From: Hofstenia miamia
Lineage: Eukaryota > Xenacoelomorpha > Acoela
Assembly: GCA_004352715.1 (NCBI GenBank)
Contig: SCFE01000053.1
Span: 1,861,795 to 1,925,794 of the forward strand
Length of the DNA: 64,000 bases
Direction of reading: 5' to 3'
In this document: one piece after another, positions 1 through 11,800 of the stretch
Layout of the letters: every line of letters starts with the position of its first letter
How positions within the stretch are numbered: the stretch's first letter is position 1
The notes under the pieces: generated by a model
Databases searched by the model: none
The model's input: only the letters and a program-made list of their open reading frames with translations
What the model was told of the DNA's origin: nothing
Program-made: the position numbers and the translations under genes

Positions 1-367
1 AAACACTCCAAATTACACTTTGGGAATGCGTCCATTATTACGTAAACAATTGTCTGGTAGTACAATTTGATTTGCTAATTGGATTTCCTATTATTGTAAT
101 TAATGTCTTTTGCAGGAATGGAATTCGCTAAAATATCATGTGCCCACTCGTAATGACTCATTCATACTCATGGTCATTTCAAAACTGTCTTTCCATACAT
201 TTGCAATTCTATGGAATGCAAAATCTATTTATATGCGTTTTTGCATGTATGTGAAACATTGAATGTATTTACGTTCATAAATGTTTACACCTCAGTAAAA
301 TTCATGAGTTAATACCCAATGATTGATTCGTAACCCCTAAATATTGGCATTTCATATGTGTTATATC
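1..367. other. AT-rich non-coding sequence upstream of the hAT element
   Basis: This stretch probably belongs to an intron of the MAP3K1-like gene, because the first recognised exon at 1573 begins in the middle of a codon and so has an exon before it. A weak acceptor-like site (ending at 118) and a short open frame after it were examined, but they show no MAP3K1-like features. Nothing else was recognised. Confidence 0.3.
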
Positions 368-1194
368 CAGGGCTTCAGAGCAGGCCCAAATATGATACTG
401 CCCCAGCTCCCACTCCGGAGCACATTCCTATCCAAATTTATCTACAGCTCCTTCTCAGGAACTGTTGGATTCCAATTGCTCCGGCTCCCGCTCCATTGTG
501 ATTTTTGATATTTTAAATTTTTTAAAAAATTTTTACAATTTTTGTAACACCAAAACTCTTTGTCGGTAGACTCTGTTCTTATGGGCAATAGTGTTAAATT
601 TGTTCAATTTGCCTCTTGTAATTACAATGCATAACTTTGTTGAATGATCACATTGCAATGTATGTGATGTACACCACACTGTGGCCGACTAGACTTAACA
701 ATAATAAAAATCTTTTGCAGGTATATTTTGGGCAATATTTCACTCTCCATTCATGTTTTTACAATCATGTTATTTTTCAAACCGCCGATAATTTGTTTTT
801 CAATACTATAAGATAGACGACACCATAAAAATAAGAAAAAGTTTTTTCAATTTTTTATTAGATTATAATTCATGCATATTATATTCTATACACAAGATAG
901 AATAAAATTTCACATATATTTTAGTTTTTAATGGGTTCACAATGTTTCCTTTATTCAAGAATATTTGAATTAATAATTCTAAAAATCAGATTACATTAAC
1001 TAAGTACACTTAGTTCTAAATATGTACTAGCATGTAAAATTTGAATTACATTTTAATTAGAAATGCACATTGTCAATTGCAGTTGGAGCTGTTCTATAAA
1101 CATCTCCCTCCAGCTCCTGCTCCACCTGCATTTTAATCATTGCTCCAGCTCAGAGGAAAATGCTCTGCTCCTTGCCTCCAATTCCAAAGCCCTG
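368..1194. mobile_element. hAT-type non-autonomous transposon with perfect 8-bp TSD
   Basis: An 827-bp element lies between two exact copies of the octamer GTTATATC (360-367 and 1195-1202), the 8-bp target duplication typical of hAT transposons. The ends are a short imperfect inverted repeat, CAGGGCTTCAGAG on the left and CAGGGCTTTGGAA on the right (complement strand). Both subterminal regions are rich in GCTCC/GGAGC repeats (about 395-500 and 1082-1180), a pattern common in hAT ends. I see no transposase frame, so it was probably moved in trans. It lies upstream of the RING exons of the MAP3K1-like gene, presumably in an intron. The boundaries are firm because the duplication is exact. Confidence 0.85.
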
Positions 1195-1572
1195 GTTATA
1201 TCAATGTACTTTATTTGGCCAAGGGCATTTGGCCTACTGGTTTTCTTCAATAAATCTCATTTGTTGTCCATTGTCCTTTATAGAGAACTTTCCAATTATA
1301 TTTCTAAAATATTCATATAATAAGTTGTTCACTTTGATTTCTCTTGGGTGTCTATGTATGGATTCGCATCTATGCAGAACAGATTTATGTTACCCATTCA
1401 CATTTTTACAATTTAATTAACAGTTGCTTCACTTAATTAATAATTACTGAGTATTTCTTACGGCTCTTAACTTTAAAAGCCGGATTTTCTGCCAATACAC
1501 GCATCACAAACTTGTAGCTGAAATCCGCAATTGTTAAAAACATATATTATTAATTGACGTGAAACATTTTAG

Positions 1573-2375
1573 TGATGTTGCTGATAGTGATGATCTCTGT
1601 CCTATTTGCTTGTTAGAGATGGTCGAGGGTGAAAGTCTGGTTGTCTGTCAATCTGGTTGTCATAACAAGTTACATCAACATTGCATGAACGTCTGTAAGT
1701 TTCAGCACGTGACGCTTGCAAAATTCTAATTCTAATGTGGCGCAATGCCTCTTTCTGGTGTCAATGCTACTATTTGTATTAATTTCTAATTATAAATTTC
1801 AAATCAGCACAAAGACATTTGCATATGTGCAATTAATGCAAGGTTTTCACACCAAAACGATTTTTTTACTATCTCTATTTCCCCATAAACGTTCAGTCTT
1901 TAAGATACTTCTTCTTTGCTAATAAAGTATCTTACATCCACTTTCGCGTTTACTTAGATTCAAACTCGAAAGTTATATCGAATCAGAGATTTCATGAAAA
2001 TATCAGTCTATGCATAAAAACGCTTTTCTTTTGACAATAAAGGCAGTTTTTATGGCAAATACCAAGTACAATTTCTACTGATTGCAATATATTAATATAT
2101 TTTACATTGATCTATGGCAATATTAATGTAAATATGCGTAATTAGCAACTATAATTTCTTTTTGTGCTATTCTCCGAATTTAATTGTAAGCAATGCGTGG
2201 AAAATTTCTAAAATGCGTTTTGTAATCTGACTTTTGAACAATGGAAACTGCCTTGTTGTTCTTATAAATACTCCATGCAATATATTTGTTTAAATGTTGA
2301 CTATTTAGGGAATCAAGAATGCATGACAAACGGCGAAGCTTTGTTTTGTCCTCTCTGCCGAACGTTGTGGGGCAG
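1573..2375 (+). CDS. MAP3K1: MAP3K1-like exons 1-2: RING finger
   Basis: Two exons (1573-1694 and 2309-2375) encode the RING domain. Exon 1 gives DDLCPICLLEM, then the GCHNKLHQHC segment with zinc-binding Cys and His residues. Exon 2 gives EALFCPLCRTLWG with the final cysteine pair. The last base of exon 1 (T) and the first two of exon 2 (GG) make a tryptophan in a well-conserved position. In MAP3K1 this domain gives ubiquitin-ligase activity. All expected metal ligands are present, so the fold should be intact. The 614-bp intron holds no recognised element. Confidence 0.92.
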
Positions 2376-2799
2376 GTGCGTTGCTTTTTGCAAAACATGT
2401 ATTTTATCTCACCTGTCTATTGTCCTAATTTGATTGCAATAAATTGTAAGCGTTAAAATTTCTGCGCAAGGTCTTCAAGGGAATTCATTTTATTTCGTCT
2501 GGGAGCAGATCTGCAAATGTGATAGACTCTTATTTAATAATTCCAATATTTTGACGAATGATGTCAGCTTTTGTTTCAACTGAGTAAACCTAATTCATTT
2601 TAAAATTAGATTTGATAAAACTTTTATTCTATTGGTCTGTTCTAATCTTTAAATTTACTCTACAATTAAGCTTTTGAAATCGCCTTTTAGCATAATCTTC
2701 AAATACTATTAATTAATTGTCTTTGGTGCTTTAGTATATTATCTTTGTCTGGGATTCACGACAGTGCCTAAGTTCGGTTAAAAATATAATTACGTAGTA

Positions 2800-2856
<57 letters not shown>

Positions 2857-5800
2857 ATAGGTTTATTACCTTATTTCAGGTCTACAAATGTATGAATCAG
2901 TCAACAAAATCATTTATGGAATGATGAACTTCAAGAGTATAGGCATGAGTTGCAAGGGCAAACAAGATAATGTGTACATCCAATATTGGTATTAAAAATT
3001 AAATTGAATTGTTGTCTCCAAAAAACCAACAGATTCGTTTTGATTTTGTTATAATCACCGAATAAATTAATGTTCGTATTGATATTAATACAGATTACCA
3101 AGCAAGTGGTGCGGTTAAAATAGAAGTAAGCTGTATTTGATTTCTTCACACGTGTTACTTGAAAAAGTTTAAAAATATTTAGAACGTAATCCTGGTTGTT
3201 TGGGGTAATACAAAGTTATACGAGGGCTAGTCAATAAGTCTTGCACATTTCTATTTTAGTAACAAAACAAAGTATAATAAACAAAACTGTATTTTGAAAC
3301 ATGAATATATACACATTTACAATCCTTCGATGTAGTCTCCACCATTGCGGATCACACTTTCCCATCTTTGTGTCAGTTTGAAAATGTCTTCGGTACCCTC
3401 CGTGTTCATCGCTCGAATGCGGGTCTTCACTGCTGCAGACAATTCGTCCAATGTTGAGTACCGCTTCCCTCTCATGGGTTCCTTGAGTTTTGGGAAGAGA
3501 TGAAAGTCAGGAGGACTCAAATCCGGACTGTATGCCGGGTGAGGCAAAACTTCCCAATTCAAGTTGTCCAGAGTCTCCACAACGGTTTGTGCGGTATGAC
3601 AGCGGGCGTTGTCATGCAGGATGAGAGGCTGGAGGTTTGGTCTTTTTCTCCTCAAGGCGTTCCTCAGTTTCTTGGAGATGAAGTCGGCGTAGTATTCTTT
3701 ATTGACGGTTTGTCCAACCGGAACAGCATCAGCAAGAATGATGCCGATGTAATCATAAGCAAAGATCATCATTTGCTTCACTTTGCTTTGTTCACGCCGG
3801 TACTTTTGGGGACGTGGAGAATCGGGGTGCCGCCACTCGCTCGACTGCCGCTTCAGCTCGGGCTCGTACGATCGAATCCACGTTTCGTCAATAGCCACAA
3901 TTCTTCGGAGGAAGCTCTCTCCTTCTCGACGGTATCTTTGGCGCAACTGCATCGATATCCTGTAGCGGGAAAGCTTTTCTTCATCCTTGAGGCGATGAGG
4001 AACCCATCGAGCCGTTACCTTCCTTTTGCCAAGATTGTCTGTAAGAATCTTGTAAACGGACCCGTGACTGATGCCGATCTCAGTGGCAATTTCATCGCAA
4101 GTTATCCGCCTGTCCTCCTCCAAGAGTTCTTGGACTCGTTCTTCGTGTTCTTGGTCAGTAACAGAAACCGGTCGACCACTGCGCTCTTTGTCTTCGATGC
4201 TCATGTCACCATCTCGAAACCTCTGAAACCATCGAGTAACAGTCGAACGATCGACAGCCTCCTCCTTGCAAGCTTCTACCAATGCAGCATGAATTTCCAA
4301 TTGTCGTTTATTTCGCATAAACTCGATCTTCACATAGGCGTGTTGCTCCTGACGAGAGAACATTTTCGATTGATTATGACCTGCAAACATAGAATAGAAT
4401 GGATAGAAAATTAAGCAAATATTAAGTATACAGTGATAGAAGTTGTTCCAAGAGACAAATACTTACATACTATGACATGATGATACATGAAAACCTTATA
4501 AAACCTTGTACATGAAAAAATGTGCAAGACTTATTGACTAACCCTCGTATAATCAAAAGCATTGAGATCCAAGCTGTTTGTTAGAAGTTTGTTTAAATAT
4601 AGCAAATCATGAAATTGCAATAGTAGTATGACTTTTGAAATTTTAGTGAATCGCGGTGTGAAACACCTGATTCGTGTGAAGATATTGAAACTGGGTTTTC
4701 TTCCCTCACTATTGAAGATCCTGAAATGCAGTTTTTGATACAAGTAATTTTTTTCATAAGATTTTTAATATCGTAACAATCCTGCTGTTGTGAAAATTTC
4801 CTTAGGATTACGATGCTTCGTTTTAGAATTTTTCGGCGGACGTGATCAGATCTGTGTTATCTAACAATCGGAATTTAAGGGACATTGCACTTAATTGTAT
4901 ATATGAGCATTCACAAGATACAACCGCTCTCACCGATGCAGCGATGCGCTGTTTTCACGCTCTATTCCGCAATCGTCATTTGCTGGACGAGTTCATCCAT
5001 CTTTTGGTAGGTTTTTATTTTTGATTGATTTTTTATGCGGTGTTTGTGCCGCCCATAGAATATTCTAGAATGTAAATCCTTTGATTTTTAGAATCACTTC
5101 AAACGCTACTTTGTAAGCGAAGCCTCCTTTTCTATTCTCGCACACTCACAGTACACAACTATGTGCTTCAGTGTCATTATTTCACATGTCATTTATCCTC
5201 AGAATCAGTAGGCTTTTTATTTTATAGTGTGTATGTCAAACGTGTTTTTAGAGACAAAATTTTTCCATCAACCACTTCCATTCTAGAAATATCAGGTATT
5301 GCCATTACCTTTTCATTCTTTTTGTCATTATTCAGCATACATTTAAAATTATATTATTTTAGCAATTTTATTAAAGTCCATTTCGACTTTCAGAGTGCGA
5401 TTTTTAGAAAACGTTCTTTCATGTGAAGTTATGTTCGTAAACATTATTGTTGATGAGCTAATCTCTATGACAGCATTTTCTCAAGCGGCCTCCAGTGCAA
5501 TTAATTTATTGAATAAGCTATTGGATGTGAATAGTTTGGTTGAATTGTTTTCTTCAACTTCGATCGAATTCAATTTCAAAAAGTTAATGGCGGCGGTTTT
5601 TGGTCTTCTTACTATTGTGCCATCAACTTCGAAACGCATAATTAATAACCTCATGCTTCAGCTTTGCAGGTAGTGTCTGTCTAATCCCTTCATTCCCATC
5701 ACGTATCATTACAATTTCAAACGTTTAAATTTGTAGAAATCCTCTGAATTATATTAAACAGTCAATTCTAATTGAATAAAAATTTTTAAATACACAACTA

Positions 5801-8800
5801 TTTGTTTAAAAAATTTAACTACCTAAACTTCCGTAAAATTTTTGAAAAACTTTCATGAAGAAGTCAAATTGTTCAAAGCGAAACATGAATCAAATATTTA
5901 TTGTTATAACTAAAATATTTATGTACAAAACGACAATGATGGCCCAAATCTCTCTTTTGTAATTCGTGATTAATATTGATATGTATTTGTACATGTGCTA
6001 ATTTTAGACAGGCAGTTACATGCGATCACACTTACAAGCAGATGCGAATTCAACTAGAAGAATATCCTATGGGTGGAAAATTCTTAATGAAACTAACTTC
6101 GCTTTATAATGATAAAGAAGCTGAAAAAAGACTGCGTACTGTTTTGAAGAACAAGCAGGTGCAGCCACAAATTCATTCCGAGGTCATTTTTTATGTTGAT
6201 TTATTGCCAATATTTTTTTTTACTAAATAATTTTGCATCGAATTGCTTGCAAATGCTTAGCAATTCTATAGAAATATTCGCGATGATATAGTTTTCATAT
6301 TTTACATTTAGAATCAGTGTCGAATAGAGACGAACAACAGACGAAGACACAACGCTGCTGCTTCTCAAAATGATAACACCTCTTGCTCCAAAACCTTACA
6401 GTCGTTGCCTTCTAAAGCAGTGCTTTACACCAAACATTCAAACGGATTTCTTAAACAGAAAGAGGTATTAAAAGATGAAGAGGATGCGGCATTCGCAGAA
6501 GCACTTTCTGCTTCTATAGCAGTGCAAAAACCTTTGATCCCTGAACTAAAGGAAGACATCGTTGTTTGCCAAGTGGTAAGGTTCTTATAATAAATGTTCT
6601 TTTCGATTTGGTAGAATTAAGTGCATTATATTCTATTATTGTAAGCAATTTTTTTAACTTTCTATTTTCCTAGAGCATGTTTTTTATATTCTTGCATATA
6701 TTCATTTGAAGTTAATCCCGTTAAGATTCGATGCCAAATGGAAATTATTGTTCCAAATTGGTTGACCAGATATTGCTGCATTTTAACTTTCTTTAGGGGT
6801 AGGATTTTCCAAATTATTATGTATGTTAAAATTTTTTGAAGTGATGGATGATTAAAACTTTGTTTGCATTGCGTTGCCTGGAGAAGATAAACACTTACAA
6901 AGCATTAAATTGTTTAAATAAAATCCATTTGCTTTTGGAAATCTGTTACATTCTTAAAAAGCCGTCGTTTCGAAAGAAAGGAAGCGTGTCCCATTATACA
7001 TTTCATATTTTAATACAAATTATGGATTCGAAATGTTACACAGTATTCAGCAATTCATTCTTATCTTCTTTTCCTTTCAAAGGGTTTGCTTGAAATAATA
7101 GAATTGAAATGCATTTATCACTAGACAAAAATGTTGCCATGGCAAAAGAAAGTGGCATCGAGGTGATAGTCTAGAAATAGTTTCAATTCTGCACGCAATT
7201 AAATTTTCTGCTTTATATTAGTGTCCAGACATTTTAAATTTTGTTTATTTCCATTATTCGTTGAGAGACAGTAACGCCCATCGATTTTTTGATCTAAAAA
7301 CCCGTTTATTCTATACTATATAAAAACTTATTTATTAATAAGCACATTCATATTGGAGTTAGATTGTGTATCTCAAGAGATTGTTTACCATTTTTGAATC
7401 ATGATTTTCTAATCAGATAATGATAATACAGTCACATTCTTATTTTTCTAGGGCGATTCTCTTGCTTATCTAGAAGATGTACACTGGCGAAAAGGGGGTG
7501 TTGTGGGTAGTGGTGCATACTCTACATGCTTTACAGCTAAAGATGTTAATACTGGTTATGTCATGGTAGTGAAACAGGTAAAGTTCATTCTTTATGGATG
7601 AAAAAATTTAATATACGTTTATAAGAAACCCAAATAATTTGTTGAGTACTTTTTCTCTTCGTTTGGCTAAGCACTTTAAATCGTTTGTAATGTTAATTCG
7701 TTTAATAAATATGCTTTTGAACACGATTTTTTGTTAGTCATGATCTTCGTTGAAGATATCGTTGACAGCCACCATAACGTTGTTTTCAATGTTCTTTTTC
7801 TCTACGTTGCCCTACCCATTATTAATCAGGTTCTTAGCACTGCAAATTGCTTGGGGGTTGGGTTATTTTTTGCCATAGTATTCTAATCGAATGTTATTTT
7901 AAGTGTAACTTATTTTTAAGATATCCTTCATACGTAATCGTAATTCAGAGGAAGACGAAAACATTTCGGCACTTCTGGAAGAAATTAAATTTATGCGGCA
8001 GTTAAAGCATAGCAACATCATTCAGCTCTACGGTGGAACCTTACAAGATAGTCATTTCAATATTTTTCTTGAATACATGTCTGGCGGGTCACTTTCAACA
8101 CATTTGCGTACGTTTGGCGCACTAGTCGATCAACAAATCAAAAGTTTTACCAAACAAATTCTTTCAGCTTTGATTTATATACATGGCGAAGGCATTATTC
8201 ACAGAGATCTTAAAGGTGCATTTTGAATGCTGAATAAAAATATTACTGGTCTAAAACTCATTTACTTTTGTTTAAAATTCAACACATTTTGTTAGTAAAT
8301 AACCCAGTAGGCAGGGGCCCAGCTAACTGGGTGTGCTGGGGGTGATGCACCCCCGAATATTTTTTCTCAGGTGGCATCAAAATGACCATTTAACAGATGT
8401 TGCATTCATTTAATTTTCCACTCATTTTCTAAATTTAAAATGTAGTCAGTCTATCTCTTTCAACATTTTTTTGAAATATATATTTGAATAAGTGATTTGT
8501 GTTTTCTATGTAAGTGTAATTTTTGAATCTCAGCCATTGCAAGTGTGACACAAAATCTATATTTTCACCCTATTTAATTTGTTTTATTCTTCTAATTTAA
8601 AAAAAAGATTAGCCTTAATCAGTTTTGCATATGGACATGAACATATCCATTCGATTCCACATCCAGATTGTGAAATGGAAATATAATGGAAATTTGTGGA
8701 AATAAAAATTCAAAAAACAGACATTCTCAACACCATAGAAAATGTTAAACACCCTAAATGTGCTTAAGAAAAAATGAATGTTTTAAGAACAGTAAAAATT

Positions 8801-11800
8801 GTTTTATAATAAGCAAAATATGTTTAAGTTTAAGTCATACAGAGTGTTGAACACTTTCTCCAAAATAAGAAGAGACTTGTATAAACTACCAGGCTAGTTA
8901 GTCTTAAAAATATGTTTCATTTGTGCAATCTCTGCATGAACAAGAGAATTCAAAAAAACACATGACGAATACAAGTTAAAATTTTGTTAATCTAAACCAC
9001 ATTGGCTGAATATTTGCTTCAGCACACTGTTACAACTAAAGCAGTTCTAGCTTCAATGCCTACGCTAGTGTTCTGTGGCACGGCAATTTTCTTAACAGTA
9101 GCCGTGTGCAAAATAAATGTTGTACTTAGAGGGCAGTTGGTCGTAAGACTTTGGACATATCTGACAGTTGGCTTTAAGCCTTTAGCAGTATCCGGCTGTT
9201 AGCCGTGACATTTTAAAACAACAATACAAATATAGATCATGGAAAAAATTGTTCATCATAATGTTAAAAAAATTTTAAGCGAGCAAATAACTAAAATTTC
9301 ATTAACATGTGCTGACCGGAGCTGTTTTTTATCGGTAATAGTATTTCCTCATCCAATAAACAGGTTTTCAGATCCATTTTGTGTTGCAAGTGCAGCATGT
9401 AAATGTATGATAATGAATGCAAATTGGGGATATAATGTGACCTTTCGTATTAACTAATACTCTTGTACATGCATTTATATTCAAAGAGACATCAGTAGTA
9501 CTTTCAGAAATGAATTTTAGCTGGTATTTTGGTCGTAAAACAAAGTCTTTGACTATAGCCGACGGTTGGACGCGGCTACAGTCTGCTAACGGACCAGAAC
9601 ACTAGCATATATATGGAAATATTTGCGCATGATTACAGCGCCTTGTCCAATTTGTGACATCTAATATCAAATAGCAATTTTGTTATGAGCAATACATCGG
9701 TACATCTTTTTAGGGTGTAGCAACAACTCAATAATATTATTATTTACTGAATGTTAATGATAAATAACAGTTTACTGCATGAGTTTTGCAATATATTGTG
9801 GCCATACATAGATGACTTTAAGTTATTTATTCTTATTCTCTAAAAGTGCACTTTTATTGTGAACAATTCTGGAAATTTAAAATATCCTTGGCTGCGGTAA
9901 GGTTCAAAAGTATTCCAAATTTATTATGTGTGCTTTCACAGCTCCAACAAATAATATCATCTATTAGCACTGAATAGTAATTTTGGTTCAACTTATAGTC
10001 AGCTTAGTTAACCACTAGTAGGGTTATGGAGGTCCACTCTGTCACAAAAGTTTGAGGCGTGGCTGATTCATGACTAGGGCAAAATCCAATGAAACTACTT
10101 GGGATTATGACCAGCAAAATACTTGTCCTGCAGAACCATAATCACTAGTTCTAAGGGTTATGGAAAGATTTGGACATTTATGGAAAATTATGGAAATTTT
10201 TTCAAAATTTTTGTGGAAATTTAATGGAAATAGAAAACAATTTCATTTCCACATGCATGCCTGGCTTAAATGCAGCTTAATTAGTTTTTAAGGAATTCTT
10301 TTTGTAGGCCTAAATAATTTTATTTAACTTTTTTTCTAAGCAGCTTTCAATTCAGAAAGTTTACATTTAAGTTTTCTATTACTAATCTGTCTTTCTAGTT
10401 CTAGCCTTGAGAATATCATTAAAGTTTTGTAGGTCTAACTTATTTTTATCTGATGCAACATAGAAGAATCAACAAGTTGCAATATTACCCAAGGTGTTAA
10501 ATCCCAATAATTACCTAGTCAATCTCAGTTTTCTATTCTATGTTTCAAGGGCGTATGCAGAATTTTCTAATAGGGGGACATCTCTGTTGTGATCATGTAA
10601 GTGACCAATATCACAGTTAAGCCCACGAAATTTATCAAAATCTTCAAAAATAGACCTTCATTTCTAAATTATTTCAATTTTTTTCCCGAAAATGATTTAA
10701 TTTAACCAATCAAAATCGATTTTGAAACCACCTCTATGTTTTATTAATCTCATCTTTGTATTACTTTGTATTTGACATAATTTATTTTGCTTCAGCTATC
10801 ATTTTGATATACCACTAAAAATTGGTCAAATATAAATTCAGCCTAGTGAAAGTCAGAATAGAAAACACATATCTCCACTTTTCCTGTTGAAGCATTTGCA
10901 TTCATGTGGCAGTTGTTTCCAGCAAATGATCTCTTGGTAAGCTCAGAATAATCAAGAATTGGTTGAAAACAATGATGAGTGAAGACTGAATAGAAAACCT
11001 TTTGCTCTTATATTGCGAAAAATATTTGAAAGAAAATTTGAAAATGGATAGTGTAATATAAACTTATCATTACAATTGAAGAAACAGTCATGGGTTTTTT
11101 ATATGTGTAGTTGAAGTTTCCACATCATATTGATTTGTCAACTAAGTTTTGCTTACATAGACTTTTGGCAGAAGAATTTTTACCATTGAATTAGGGTAGG
11201 GGAACATTAAATGCTATTAATTTCAAATGATTATCAATAGGATTGTGTGAGATATATTTTTGTTTAAATTGTTTCGTAACGAATATAAAATGTAATTTTA
11301 GATTACCTGCAAGATATTTTTTATTGTCAACATTAGGAAATTTATACTTAGGATAGTAAAAAAGCAAAGACAAAAATTTGCTTAATCAAAAGATGGTAAA
11401 AATGCTCTGACAGTGATTTTTCCAGGGCAATTAATCGTAGATTTTGACTGACAGCATTATTTGATTTTTCCCATGTTTGCTGATCAAATTATGAATTTAT
11501 AAGCCCAATGTCAAGGTACTTTTTTGACCAACTTGCGTTTATAACAAATGTAGTAAGATTGAACTTACCTTATGAAAAACTATTTGAATTGCAAATTGTA
11601 TATATTTTGTATCATTGTTTTTCAAGTAGAGCTGAGTGTTTTAATATACAACAGGGACCAAACATACGCATATATGTCTTATATTATTTTTTGAATATTT
11701 TGTAAGTTATTATATTGGCTATCAAGATTGTACTGTACATGTACATGTAGTAGGTTTAAAGAAATAAACTAAGACGAATTTAGTTGCAACTATTGAAGGG

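Noticed and set aside
112-270. Possible upstream MAP3K1 exon after an acceptor-like TTTTGCAG
   Set aside because: The frame is open, but the translation lacks any feature expected before the RING (for example SWIM cysteines) and no donor in the required phase is clear.
2881-2995. Possible exon after TTTATTTCAG in the intron before the mariner
   Set aside because: In the phase left by exon 2 it hits a stop after four codons, and exon 2 joins exon 4647-4743 directly in phase.
3500-4414. Long + strand open frame opposite the mariner transposase
   Set aside because: It is the antisense shadow of an intact transposase and has no recognisable domain of its own.
10549-10590. CAAGGGCGTATGCAG followed by GGGGGACA, resembling a hAT end
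   Set aside because: No inverted partner or target duplication was found within the intron.
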